Shown: positions 28,515-38,500 of the stretch, piece by piece
How the letters are laid out: each line of letters opens with the position of its first letter
How positions within the stretch are numbered: the stretch's first letter is position 1
Source: Ruminiclostridium cellobioparum subsp. termitidis CT1112
Lineage (GTDB): Bacteria > Bacillota > Clostridia > Acetivibrionales > DSM-1351
Reading direction: 5' to 3'
Assembly: GCF_000350485.1 (NCBI RefSeq)
Contig: NZ_AORV01000078.1
Span: 1-64,000, forward strand
DNA: 64,000 nt
Made by a program: the position numbers and the translations under genes
Notes under the pieces: generated by a model
Told to the model about the DNA's origin: nothing
Database searches by the model: none
Seen by the model: the letters and a program-made list of their open reading frames with translations, nothing else

Positions 28515-30074
28515 TTATTTTCCATTGTCCTTTTTCCACTGATCTATCTGTTTTTGTTCTTCTGCTAAAAGTTTATCTACTCCTGCAATCTTTAGCTTAT
28601 TTAAGAATTCAGGCAGTTTCTTGTCGGGATCAACTGACCCGGTCTCCAGCATAATGCTATATTCCGACACTACTGAATTACAATTCGCCAATTCAGTTTT
28701 TACAGGCTCAGGATCAAAACTAAATCCAAGAATCGGTGAACCTTCAGCTGAATTGTTCAACTTAACAGTTTCATCCCAAATATTTGAAGCTTGACCTTTT
28801 AAGAATTTTGCATTAAACTGGTTACCAAACTCCCAGCCACATCCGCTGTAGTCATAGCCTGAGTTTTTAATCATTTCTATCGTACCATCTGAGTTAGTTT
28901 TATAATGTTTATTCTCAATACCAAAGGTAAGTGTATTATAGAGTGTTTTGTCTTTGAACAATAAGTCATAGAACATAACCGCTCTTGCAGGGTCCTCTGA
29001 AGTCTTGCTGACAGCTGTCATTGTTGCAATGATACTACTCGTAAGAAGGTATGATTTTGAAACAGGCACATCGTATACATCATTACCGCCGAATTGAGCC
29101 TTCCCCCCTACATCTGCTCCCGGGCTATAATTCCCTCCAAATTGAAATGCAACTTTTCCCGCTTTCTTGTCTGCTTCCATATCGCTAAGTGTAGCTGCAT
29201 CCTTTCTGATATAACCCTTCTCATACCAATCTCTTACAATCTTAAGATTATTCTTAAACTCTTCAGATTCAAACTGGTTTACAACTTTTGTATCAGCATC
29301 CCCGAGCCTGATTACACCAGGTACATCACGACCTGCAATTTCATCAAACCCATTCATTACTAAAGTACGTCCCCATGGAAGACATCCTTTGGTAACACCA
29401 TTTGGAGTAATACCTTGTTCGCCTTTTTTAACATTTTCAAAGAATGGGGTCAAATCCTCCAATTTAGTTACTGTTTTCGGGTCAAACTTATATTTGTCTG
29501 CCAGATCTTTTCTGACAACAATGTCGTTAGTCATTGCCCATATCTGATAATTAGGTATTGCATATATTTTTCCTTTTACTTTAGCAGCATCCCAACCTAT
29601 CTTTGGTAATGTTTCATTTATTGTTGGAGCATATTGATTTAGCAAATCATCTAATGGCAGGAAAGCACCTTTATTCACATTTTGATAATAATTATTCGCC
29701 CAATTCGCAGTAAAGCACAAATCAAACTTTTCTCCTGATGCTATTACCATCTGCATTTTCTGATCATAATTTCCAAAGTCTACTGAAACGATATTAACTG
29801 TTGCATTTATAGATTTCTCCAACTGCTTATTTAATGCCTCCTGCACAGTATTAATATCAGCCTGTTGTGGGCCTGCATCTATATACCACTTGATTTCATA
29901 GGGTTCGAGAGTGCCCTGTGTGGTTGCTGCCTGCTGTGTTGAACTTGCCACTGAAGTAGCAGAAGAACCGTCAGCTGTGGAATTACTCTTTCCACAACCG
30001 CTTAGTACTAATGAAACCAGCAGTAATAGACCGGCAGTTAATGTCAATGCCTTTGATTTTTTTGATTTGTACAT
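28515..30074 (-). CDS. ABC solute-binding lipoprotein (LplA type)
   Basis: 519 residues; ATG at 30074 after AGGAGGATTTAAA. Signal sequence LTAGLLLLVSLVLSGC gives a clear lipobox LSGC, followed by a Ser/Thr/Ala-rich linker. The mature domain (~55-519) starts YEIKWYIDAGPQQADINTVQ and continues with the long two-lobe layout of the LplA/YtcQ family (about 500 residues versus 430 for classic sugar SBPs). It pairs with LplB/LplC-type permeases immediately upstream (30139-31999). These systems import oligosaccharides in Firmicutes; the ligand here is probably a product of the surface beta-helix protein. Confidence 0.9.
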   Translation of the reverse strand: MYKSKKSKALTLTAGLLLLVSLVLSGCGKSNSTADGSSATSVASSTQQAATTQGTLEPYEIKWYIDAGPQQADINTVQEALNKQLEKSINATVNIVSVDFGNYDQKMQMVIASGEKFDLCFTANWANNYYQNVNKGAFLPLDDLLNQYAPTINETLPKIGWDAAKVKGKIYAIPNYQIWAMTNDIVVRKDLADKYKFDPKTVTKLEDLTPFFENVKKGEQGITPNGVTKGCLPWGRTLVMNGFDEIAGRDVPGVIRLGDADTKVVNQFESEEFKNNLKIVRDWYEKGYIRKDAATLSDMEADKKAGKVAFQFGGNYSPGADVGGKAQFGGNDVYDVPVSKSYLLTSSIIATMTAVSKTSEDPARAVMFYDLLFKDKTLYNTLTFGIENKHYKTNSDGTIEMIKNSGYDYSGCGWEFGNQFNAKFLKGQASNIWDETVKLNNSAEGSPILGFSFDPEPVKTELANCNSVVSEYSIMLETGSVDPDKKLPEFLNKLKIAGVDKLLAEEQKQIDQWKKDNGK

Positions 30075-30138
30075 TTTAAATCCTCCTCATAAATTATATT
30101 TATTGTAACAGTTTCCTGTAACAAGCCGTATGGATGAT

Positions 30139-31029
30139 TTAGCCTTTGACGGCGCCCACAGTGAGACCCCTTATAAAAAATTTCTGAAAAAACGGAAATA
30201 CGAAAAGCATAGGCCCTGCCGCCAGCACACACATTGCCATTCTGGCTGTTTCATTTGGCATTTTTGAAACATCTATTGATATGTTTCCACTCTGCAGTGA
30301 GGAAGAAAGGTAGGTTATATTATTCATAATGCTGTAAAGCATAAGCTGAAGCGGTGTAAGGCTTTGTTTTTCTATAAAAAGCATACCTAACCACCAATCA
30401 TTCCAGTACATAAATGCACAGAATAATCCTACTGTTGCAAGTGCAGGTTTTGAGATAGGAATAATAATTTTAAAAAAGGTGTTTAATTCTGATGAACCAT
30501 CAATTTTTGCAGATTCAACCAAAGCAAGAGGAATATCTGCCAGAAAGCCTTTCATCAGAAATACATTCCACGGTACGATAACATAAGGTAAAATAAGGCA
30601 TAAAAGCGTATTATTTATATGATAATACCTAACTATCAATATATACCATGGTACCAAACCAGTATTGAATATCATTGTAAAAAAAACAACAAATGAAATT
30701 AGCTTACTCAATTTGAAATCCCTGCGTGACATGGTATATGCAAGCATACTGGTAACGAGCAGACTTAATATTGAGCCAATAGCTGTAACTAAAATTGTAA
30801 CACCATAAGAGGTAAGTACCTGTTTCGGACTGGCAAATACAAATTGGTAGGCATAGGTTGATACCAGCTTTGGAACCAACTTATAGCCGTAAAGCGACAA
30901 TGAATTTTCGTCAGTCAAAGAAATTGATACTATATATATAATCGGAATAATGCAAAATAATGAAAATATCGACAACACTAAATGAAATACGATACTTGTT
31001 ATAGAAATTCTATTTATTTTTCCCCTCAT
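30139..31029 (-). CDS. ABC transporter permease (LplC/YtcP type)
   Basis: 296 residues from the ATG at 31029, preceded by GGGGGAAATT; the frame's ATG at 31041 overlaps that site. Six hydrophobic segments; EAA loop LVESAKIDGSSELNTFF followed by IIIPISKPALATVG. The C-terminus FFIRGLTVGAVKG is the family hallmark. Lies 49 bp downstream of its partner permease and 64 bp upstream of the binding-protein gene. No ATPase gene accompanies it. Confidence 0.92.
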   Translation of the reverse strand: MRGKINRISITSIVFHLVLSIFSLFCIIPIIYIVSISLTDENSLSLYGYKLVPKLVSTYAYQFVFASPKQVLTSYGVTILVTAIGSILSLLVTSMLAYTMSRRDFKLSKLISFVVFFTMIFNTGLVPWYILIVRYYHINNTLLCLILPYVIVPWNVFLMKGFLADIPLALVESAKIDGSSELNTFFKIIIPISKPALATVGLFCAFMYWNDWWLGMLFIEKQSLTPLQLMLYSIMNNITYLSSSLQSGNISIDVSKMPNETARMAMCVLAAGPMLFVFPFFQKFFIRGLTVGAVKG

Positions 31030-31078
31030 AATTTCCCCCATACTTAAATTTTTATTTGATCTGTAATTTAATAGCGCT

Positions 31079-31999
31079 TTAGAACATTGCCAGGTCAGGA
31101 TTTAGTTTCTTTGTTATTTTATTTACAACTATTACTAATATAAACCCTACTGCTGTTTGATATAATCCAGCAGCAGCTGTCATTCCCAAATCAGGATTAT
31201 TCTTGAGAGATCTGAATACAAAGGTGTCAATAACATCGGTTACAGGATATAGCGCTCCTGAATCCTTTGGAATGAAATAGAACAATCCAAAATCGGAGAA
31301 GAATATTCTCCCAATTTGAAGCAGGACAAGAAGCATTATTAATGGGGCAAGAAGTGGTATTGATATACTTTTTATTTGCTGAAATTTTGTAGCACCATCA
31401 ATGTCTGAAGCCTCAAAATACGAAGAATCAATACCCATCAGAGCCGTATAATATAAAATTGTATAATAGCCTGCATTTTTCCAGAGACTGGCTATCACCA
31501 ATATGAACCTCCAATGCTTTGGCTCAGAATACCAATTAATTGCTTCGCTTCCAAACGCCTTTAGAAATTGATTCAATATTCCCATGTCAGGATTTAAAAA
31601 TATATAGACAATATAGCTAATTACTACCCATGAAAGAAAATAAGGAACAAATAAAGCCGTCTGGTATACTTTTACAGCTTTACGGCTCATATCAAACAAC
31701 ATTATGGCAAAGGCCATGGATATTATAAGCGTAGCGATAATAAATAACAGATTTGAAATAATTGTATTTGTGGTAGCCCTTATAATATCGCCAGAGCTAA
31801 AAAGGAATTTAAAATTATTAAATCCAACCCAATCACTTCTAATTATACCCTTTGCAAAATCAATACTTTTAAATGGTATAATAATCCCAACCATCGGCAA
31901 ATAATTAAAAGCTAATAAAAACAGTAATCCAGGAATTGCCAGAAGCAAGAGACCTTTATTTTTTATTGTGTCTTTTATAAGTTCATTTTTTTTAAACAT
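31079..31999 (-). CDS. ABC transporter permease (LplB/YtcP-partner type)
   Basis: 306 residues; ATG at 31999 after AAGGGAGAACAAA. Opening KNKGLLLLAIPGLLFLLAFNYLPMVG is typical of LplB permeases. About six membrane segments, EAA loop YFEASDIDGATKFQQIKSI followed by SIPLLAPLIMLL. First gene of an operon that likely continues through the permease, binding protein, six-hairpin protein and SLH protein, with weaker read-through into GH38, HAD and GH39. A candidate promoter lies at 32043-32071. Confidence 0.92.
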   Translation of the reverse strand: MFKKNELIKDTIKNKGLLLLAIPGLLFLLAFNYLPMVGIIIPFKSIDFAKGIIRSDWVGFNNFKFLFSSGDIIRATTNTIISNLLFIIATLIISMAFAIMLFDMSRKAVKVYQTALFVPYFLSWVVISYIVYIFLNPDMGILNQFLKAFGSEAINWYSEPKHWRFILVIASLWKNAGYYTILYYTALMGIDSSYFEASDIDGATKFQQIKSISIPLLAPLIMLLVLLQIGRIFFSDFGLFYFIPKDSGALYPVTDVIDTFVFRSLKNNPDLGMTAAAGLYQTAVGFILVIVVNKITKKLNPDLAMF

Positions 32000-32042
32000 T
32001 TTGTTCTCCCTTAGAATAGTGTGTACAAGACTGCGGTCTATG

Positions 32043-32071
32043 ATTTTATCCTAAGACACAAAGTTCAAAAA
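32043..32071 (-). promoter_or_regulatory. Candidate promoter for the Lpl-type ABC operon
   Basis: On the minus strand TTTTTG (32071-32066), 17-nt spacer, TAAAAT (32048-32043), 43 bp before the permease start. The gap 32000-32143 also contains a small inverted repeat (TGTACTT...AAGTACA, ~32110-32137) just upstream that could bind the regulator encoded at 32228-34564. Confidence 0.4.
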
Positions 32072-32143
32072 GAATAGTGCATTAAGAGTCTTTTTTATGC
32101 AAACGGCTACTGTACTTTTTTACTGTAAAATAAGTACATAAAA

Positions 32144-32195
32144 AAAAACTACCCGGTAAATGTGCATTACACACCATTTGCCTGACGTAGTTTTT
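32144..32195 (-). terminator. Intrinsic terminator after the membrane AraC regulator gene
   Basis: Arms AAAAACTAC (32144-32152) and GTAGTTTTT (32187-32195) plus inner AAATG/CATTT; on the minus strand the stem runs into TTTTTTTT. It separates the regulator gene from the ABC operon, which therefore needs its own promoter. Confidence 0.85.
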
Positions 32196-32227
32196 ATTTG
32201 AATTGATATACATAATACTTGCATATT

Positions 32228-34564
32228 TTATGATTTTTTAAAATTTTTATTTAGAGTATATTCCCTCGGTGTTACACCATATTTCATTTTAAACAATTTA
32301 TAAAAATAGCTCTCGTTATCTATTCCTATCTTTGAAATAATTTCATGTATGCTTAATTTTGAATTTTCAAGCCATTCGACAGCTTTTTTCAATCGAACCT
32401 CATTTATATATTCTGTAACCGTCATATCTGTGACAGTCTTAAAAACTCTTGCAATATGTTTAGCAGACATATTTAATCTTGAAGAAATCTCCGGCAAGTA
32501 TAATCCACTGTCGAAATAATTGGCATTGATAATTTCTTTTACAGCTTCGGCAAGAGCTGTCTGCTTTTCATTTTCCACACTTCCGGATCTGTCTATAACA
32601 GCCTTCAATAACTTCATTATTTTTGCCTGTAATTCATCAAGTGACTCAAGCTCAAAAATTTCCCTGGCCAGAAGATTAAAATCGATATATACGGATTCAA
32701 ACCTTTGTGCATTTATTTCATCCACAGTAGCTTTTAATGAATTTATAAGCTGTAATAAGGCCAAAACAATGTTGCTGTAACTGAGTCTGGATATTTCTTT
32801 CAAAATACTATTGACGGTCTCGCCACTTTTCTCAATATTTCCAACTTTTATTTCCTGCATCAGTTTTCTTTCAAGGGCCGCTTTATATCCTATCTCCTGA
32901 TTTTCTATGTTCTGTTTTACCATATCCTGCGTTATTATGGTCTCACTTTCAAATATAAGTCTGTACATAGAAGTGTTAAGCGCTTCATTATATAGTCTTG
33001 TAAGTTCTTTTGTATCGTTACTGCAACTGCTTATGGATGCAGAGACCTTTATTTTATAGTAATTAAAAATAAATTTCTGCGCCTGTTTTATCAATTCTTT
33101 TATGGTATTAATCAAATCCCCTGTTTCGCTATCTACATTCATTATAATGACAATTTGATCACTTTTAAGATCTATTGCCTCATTTTTGAATTTACCAGAT
33201 AATATTTCAGATGTAATATTAATGATGGCAAACCTATAGATATCTCTATCTTCTTCATTATATTTTTCAATATACTTTTTATAATCATCAATTTTAATAA
33301 CACAAACAATAAAGGGGGCTTCATTGGAAATTGTTACTTCCTTCTCCTTTATCATTGTTCTGAATTCGCTTGTTGACACGGAGTAGCTGTCAACAAGAAG
33401 TTTTCTAAGAAAGTAAGATTTTACTATTCCTTTATCTGACATCTTTTCAGACTTATACTCGTTCAACTTTTCTAAGGAATACTCGTATACCTCACTCAGG
33501 TAAGAAATTTCATCTTTAGCCTTATGATTATCAATTGGTATGTTCCCAGTTCTAAGCTGACCTACAAGCTTGCCTATGGGATTATATATAGATTTTGTAA
33601 TTTTCAGTGAAAGGATAAATGAAAGAATAATAAAAATCAACGTAATAACTATGAATACAGTCTTGATCTTATTGACACTTTCAAAAACTAAACTATATGG
33701 CTGAGTTTTAATTATTACCCATTTAGCATTTTCCACATTTGTAAAAGTAATCAGATATTTCTTTCCATTGATATCACTCTCAAATATTCCTGCTGTCTTG
33801 TCTGCACTATTCTTAATATAATCTTTATACCTGAGTTTTAGCGAATTATAAAATATATCATTGCCAGGATCACCAATAAAGTTCCCATCGTTATCCATGA
33901 TAAAAATTTCATCCTGCCCATTTTTATCAACCATGTTTAATTCTCTGATATTTCTTAGCAGCCAATCCGAATTACAATTGACAATAACCGCGCCATCCAT
34001 ATAACCATCAGAACGCATAAATTCATACATAAAGTATGTAAAAACATTCTTGGTTGTCATGGTGTTGCCATCCGTCAGGTTTAGTTTTCTATATACCGGT
34101 ACCAGCTTTGGAACCTCTTCATATGATTTAATAAGTTTATTCAAGGAAGCATCCTCATAAATAACGCCATCAAGAGTTGTATAATACTTTCCGATTTGTC
34201 TATTATAAATATAAATCGACTGGATAAACGGATTGGTATTCACAATGGAAGTTTTTATGGTTTCAATTTCTTTTGTTACCTCACCAAAATCTATATTTGC
34301 ATTATTAATCAGATTTCTGACATTTGAATTGTAATAGGTTGAAAAACATACGCTGACAAGCATATCATCCATATAATTTATATTAAACTTTATCTGGTTT
34401 AAAATTTTTCTGTTTGCGGTATATTCATTTTTTAATATTTCATTCTGAACATTATAATAAGAAATGCCTGAAAACACTATTAAAACCAGAAACATTCCAA
34501 GGGTAACCCATAAATAGATTTTGTTTAAGTATTTTTTAGGACTGATAATATTTTTAATACTCAT
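32228..34564 (-). CDS. Membrane-bound AraC-family transcriptional regulator with extracellular sensor
   Basis: 778 residues from the ATG at 34564 (MSIKNIISPKKYLNKIYLW), six bases after GGAG; an ATG ten codons upstream lies before that site. Membrane segments at ~19-38 and ~290-315 bracket a ~250-residue extracytoplasmic dCache-like sensor (IDFGEVTKEIETIKTSIV, GTMTTKNVFTYF-like core). A HAMP-like stretch (KSIYNPIGKLVGQL) and a long cytoplasmic linker follow. The C-terminal ~100 residues are an AraC pair of helix-turn-helix motifs (LPEISSRLNMSAKHIARVFK, IHEIISKIGIDNESYFYKLF, YGVTPREYTLNK). One-component membrane regulators of this type control adjacent glycan operons; here the target is probably the Lpl-type operon directly downstream. 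Confidence 0.92.
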   Translation of the reverse strand: MSIKNIISPKKYLNKIYLWVTLGMFLVLIVFSGISYYNVQNEILKNEYTANRKILNQIKFNINYMDDMLVSVCFSTYYNSNVRNLINNANIDFGEVTKEIETIKTSIVNTNPFIQSIYIYNRQIGKYYTTLDGVIYEDASLNKLIKSYEEVPKLVPVYRKLNLTDGNTMTTKNVFTYFMYEFMRSDGYMDGAVIVNCNSDWLLRNIRELNMVDKNGQDEIFIMDNDGNFIGDPGNDIFYNSLKLRYKDYIKNSADKTAGIFESDINGKKYLITFTNVENAKWVIIKTQPYSLVFESVNKIKTVFIVITLIFIILSFILSLKITKSIYNPIGKLVGQLRTGNIPIDNHKAKDEISYLSEVYEYSLEKLNEYKSEKMSDKGIVKSYFLRKLLVDSYSVSTSEFRTMIKEKEVTISNEAPFIVCVIKIDDYKKYIEKYNEEDRDIYRFAIINITSEILSGKFKNEAIDLKSDQIVIIMNVDSETGDLINTIKELIKQAQKFIFNYYKIKVSASISSCSNDTKELTRLYNEALNTSMYRLIFESETIITQDMVKQNIENQEIGYKAALERKLMQEIKVGNIEKSGETVNSILKEISRLSYSNIVLALLQLINSLKATVDEINAQRFESVYIDFNLLAREIFELESLDELQAKIMKLLKAVIDRSGSVENEKQTALAEAVKEIINANYFDSGLYLPEISSRLNMSAKHIARVFKTVTDMTVTEYINEVRLKKAVEWLENSKLSIHEIISKIGIDNESYFYKLFKMKYGVTPREYTLNKNFKKS

Positions 34565-34897
34565 AAAGCACTCCGTTTCGCCGCTATAGTGCAATTAAGT
34601 AATGAAAAAAGTTCACGGTCTTATTATTATTTACGCTAATTAAAAAGTAATTCCTACCATTAACAATTCTTCAATTTCAAATTAAACATTATTTAACTGC
34701 AACTGGTTAAAATGTACATGGTTTTGAACAGATATAAGTTTAGCATCGAAAATACCTTTAAGTCAAGTTGAAAAAAATCCATCAATCCCATGGCTCTCTT
34801 TGTTCTTCTTGACTCTCTTAAAGGCTGGCAGTTGCTACTATCAGCCCTCATCCCGGATTTTCACCGATGAGAAAGCGCACATGCTTGGAGCACTAAA

Positions 34898-34928
34898 AAA
34901 AGCCGGGAGCTTTTCGCTCCCGGCTTTT
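34898..34928. terminator. Strong symmetric terminator after spoIIID
   Basis: Perfect 13-bp arms AAAAGCCGGGAGC / GCTCCCGGCTTTT with a 5-nt loop and A/T runs on both sides, so it works in both directions. It follows spoIIID. The rest of the 420-bp gap 34565-34984 holds the upstream region of the membrane regulator; no gene was seen there. Confidence 0.9.
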
Positions 34929-34984
34929 AAACTTTATCCTCTATGTAAATTTTCTTTTTCAGTGTAAACTTCATCTATGTAAAC

Positions 34985-35233
34985 TTACTTACCCTGATAT
35001 TTTGCCTTTGTTGCTTCTCCGCCTCGTATATGCCGCTCTGCCTTATTCTCCTCGAGAATGACCCTGACATCGTTCATAAGTGTTGGATTTATTTTCTCTA
35101 GTCTTTCAGTAACATCTTTGTGTACTGTGCTCTTGCTGATCCCAAACTTTTTAGCAGCAAATCGTACTGTTGTCTTTTTCTCGATAATATAATTCGCGAG
35201 CTCCAAAACTCGTTCTTCTATATATTCCTTCAA
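34985..35233 (-). CDS. spoIIID: Stage III sporulation transcriptional regulator SpoIIID
   Basis: 82 residues from a TTG start at 35233 (LKEYIEERVLELANYIIEKK), with AAGGGGGG six bases upstream. The same frame is open to an ATG at 35344, but that gives a 37-residue extension absent from the family. The whole protein matches SpoIIID: KEYIEERVLELANYI, helix-turn-helix RFAAKKFGISKSTVHKDVTE, and C-terminal RHIRGGEATKAKY. SpoIIID is the mother-cell DNA-binding regulator acting with sigma-E during sporulation. It is a single-gene unit between glycan loci and evidently a chromosomal core gene, showing the cluster sits in the chromosome of a spore-former. No clear sigma-E promoter was identified. Confidence 0.95.
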   Translation of the reverse strand: MKEYIEERVLELANYIIEKKTTVRFAAKKFGISKSTVHKDVTERLEKINPTLMNDVRVILEENKAERHIRGGEATKAKYQGK

Positions 35234-35337
35234 CCTATACCCCCCTTTGATAAGGCAATTCTGGGAATGATCAGATAATAATACCTGCTTTTCAGGGATT
35301 GGTTCATTATCCGTCATTCCAGTGTGCAAAGTAGGCA

Positions 35338-35389
35338 AAGTCAATTACAACAAGCCCGGTCAGCAATGCGATTTTGCTGTAATTGACTT
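35338..35389. repeat. Inverted repeat between the GH38 gene and spoIIID
   Basis: Perfect 12-bp arms AAGTCAATTACA (35338-35349) and TGTAATTGACTT (35378-35389) around a 28-nt centre; an alternative inner stem (CAGCAA/TTGCTG) overlaps the right arm. On the minus strand it is ~180 bp after the GH38 stop without a T-run. It could end the GH38 message or be a protein-binding site ahead of spoIIID. It is the only notable structure in the 335-bp gap 35234-35568. Confidence 0.45.
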
Positions 35390-35568
35390 CTAAAGCTACA
35401 CAGGCAACGTCTACAGTGTATATATATGCCTTAAGGGGTAGTCTTATGATTATAACGCATAAGTTCAATAGAAAATTTTTCGGCTGTAGAAAAATTTTCT
35501 TTCCTGAGGTGCGTTTCAACGAGGTTGAGGAACATTTATTTATGTTTTTTTATAAAAGTTCTGCTATT

Positions 35569-38500
35569 TTAAACTGATACTTTCAGTGTTTGAATTTCAA
35601 AAGGTTTGAAGGTCAGCATTCCGGTATCCTTATCAAAGCTTTCCTGGCATGTTTCCTTCTCCATAAGGTCTACAAGCCTGATATCCTTTGTTTTAAATCC
35701 AAAGTCAACCTTTGTACTTATACCTGTGCCATGGCATTCATACATTCTTATTATTAAATCATCACTGTCCTCGCACTTTTTGACCGATTCAACAATTATA
35801 TTCCCAGCCTCTACCGTAAGAAGTGATGCAGATTTTACAGCAGGGTTTGCAGAAATTGTTTTAAGCGGTACATTCAGTTCGTAGCCGGCCTTGACAACAC
35901 CGCCCCGGATATAGTCTCCCTTGTGAGGGAACAGGGAATAGGTAAATACCTGCCGGCCCAGGTCTGCCCCGGTGTCGGGAAAACTGGTGCTCCTCAGCAA
36001 ATTCAGGTCCAGTATGTTGTCCAGAACTTTATGTCCGTACTTACAGTCATTCAATAGTGCAACTCCGTAGTCACCCTGTGAGATGTCCACCCACTTGTGG
36101 GCATAGACCTCATATTTTGCCATGTCCCAGGAAGTATTCCTGTGTGTGGGGCGCTTTACATTTCCAAATTGTATCTCACAGGTGGCCTCCTGTGCATAAA
36201 CATTTACCGGGAAGGATGTCCTGAGCATTTTGGCATTTTCATTCCAGTCCACAGCTGTTATGAAATCAATCTGCCTTTTGCCCAATGTCAAAACAACTTT
36301 CTGCTCAAGGGTGGATTGTCCCGATGGTGTCCTGAACCTGCTCTCTCTTATGATCTGCGGACCGTCGGTATAAACGGTGCTGTCTGTGAGCGTCAGCAGC
36401 TCACCGGGTTTTTCATCATAATATACAGGGAAATCCCATGCATCGCCCTTATCTTCGTATAGCGCCAACCCGTTGGCCACAACTCCTTCAGGTATAATGT
36501 GACGCTTTTCGGCTTTATCGTATATTGATTTTATAAATCCGTTCTCCGAAAAAACAATTGAGAAGATATCATTTTCCATCACATCACCCGTACTGAGCAG
36601 TTGTCCTCCCGAATACGCCCCGGCAGCTTTTCCGGCAGTATTCCCAGTCCCTGCGTTTAACAGTATTACTGCATATCCCATGGGAGGAACCTTTGCCTTG
36701 CACCAGTTTCCTTCATGGGAAATCCATTCCTCCCGTTCCCAGGATAACGAATTGAATACCTGCACATGCCCTGTATCTCCGGAATTAGTACCGGAGTGCT
36801 CATAGGATGCCTCTCCTTCGCACAGTGACAGATACCTTTTCCCGGTCTCAGCTTCCACCTGGCCTAGCATTGAGGCATACCGTTCCAGGGACTCCTTATA
36901 AACCCTGCCTATGGAGGATCCCGGCAAAATATCGTGGAACTGATATAAAAGCATCTCCTTCCAGGTTTTATCCAGGAGCTCTGAGGGGTAAACTTCTTCG
37001 GCCATTTTACGGCCTCCCTGCTTTACCACGGACAGCACCGAAGCAAATTCCAGTTCACGCAGAGCCAGCTCAAGTTTTCTGTTGTATCTTTTGTTCCTGC
37101 TCTGGGTGGTATAAGTGCCCTGGTGGTATTCAAGATATAGCTCTCCGCGCCAGGTCTTCAGCATAGGAGATGCTTCTTCAAGCCTGTCGAAAAATCCCTG
37201 TGCGGTTCCCTGGGTTACCGGAGCCAGACCGTTCAGATTCCGTTCCCTCTTCAGCCTCTCCAGATGCTCCTCTCCCGGCCCTCCGCCGCCATCTCCTATG
37301 CCGAATAACAGCAGACATTCATCCGAAACACCCTTGTCCAGGAATTCCTGTTCGGAGAAAGCGACAGCTCTTGGTGCGGCAGAGCTGTTATAGGTTCCTT
37401 CGGGCGGCATATGCGCCAGAATCCGGCTGCCGTCAAGGCCCTCCCACCAGAAGGTATGATGAGGATGCTTGTTGAACTTGCTCCAGGAAAGCTTGATTGT
37501 CATAAAATAATCCACGCCGGATTTTTTCAGTATTTGAGGCAGCGCAGCAGAATATCCGAAAACATCGGGCAGCCACAGATTTCTGATTTCCTGTCCGAAT
37601 TCCTGCTGAAAGAAACGCTTTCCGTGAAGTACCTGTCTTATCAAGGCTTCTCCCCCCGATACATTTGTATCTGCCTCCACCCACATGGCGCCCTGGACCT
37701 CCCAGCGGCCCTCTCTGATACGCTGTTTTACCTCTTCATAGAGCGCAGGATAATATTCCTTGACCCATTGATACAGCTGTGCCTGACTGGCTCCGAAGAT
37801 ATATTCCGGAAAACGTTCCATATTTCTCAAGGCAGTAGAAAAAGTTCTGGCACCCTTGCGAATGGTTTCACGGATGGGCCACAGCCATGCCAGGTCAATA
37901 TGGGCATGCCCTATTGCATTAATCTTAAGGGAAGGATCTCCGCCTTTTTTATCGAGTTCAACGGCTAAGATCGCTCTGGCCCTTTTTGCTTCTGCATTGT
38001 CATACTTCGTTAAAATATTTGCCGCTTCATTCAGGGCTCGCAGAATGCCATGGTATCTGGCCTTATCTTCTGGCAGCTGCTGCAATAAATCCAGCAGTAC
38101 CTCAAAGTCGTAATAAAGCTGCTCCATTTCCTTATTTGCAACAGCAATATAAGCTTCTTTTAATGTTCCGCTGTCCTGATATTTTCCAAAGAGGTCATTA
38201 CAGCCTGCATCGGCCCAGATATCTATTTTGTTACCTGCTTTTAAAGGCCTGTCAAACCGGTAAACTATTTTTCCCGGCCTTCCCAGTGAATAATCAAATT
38301 CCGAGGAGAAATTTGTGAGACCTCTTACCGGATTTCCGGCACTGTCCACTACATAAAGCTCTCCACTTATGTCAACGAGTAAAATAATTTCCTCATCATC
38401 CGCTCCTGTTTCAGAAGCATCTGGTACGGCCCCTGTGAAATGGAACCAGCCGCAATCCCATAAATTCCCCCAACTTTGGCCGATGGCAACATCCTTTTTT

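Noticed and set aside
27953-28654. 233-codon plus-strand frame
   Set aside because: Lies opposite two well-supported genes and spans the hairpin between them; no ribosome site.
32000-32227. Riboswitch in the leader of the Lpl-type operon
   Set aside because: Structures there are explained by the regulator's terminator and a small inverted repeat; no known aptamer pattern was seen.
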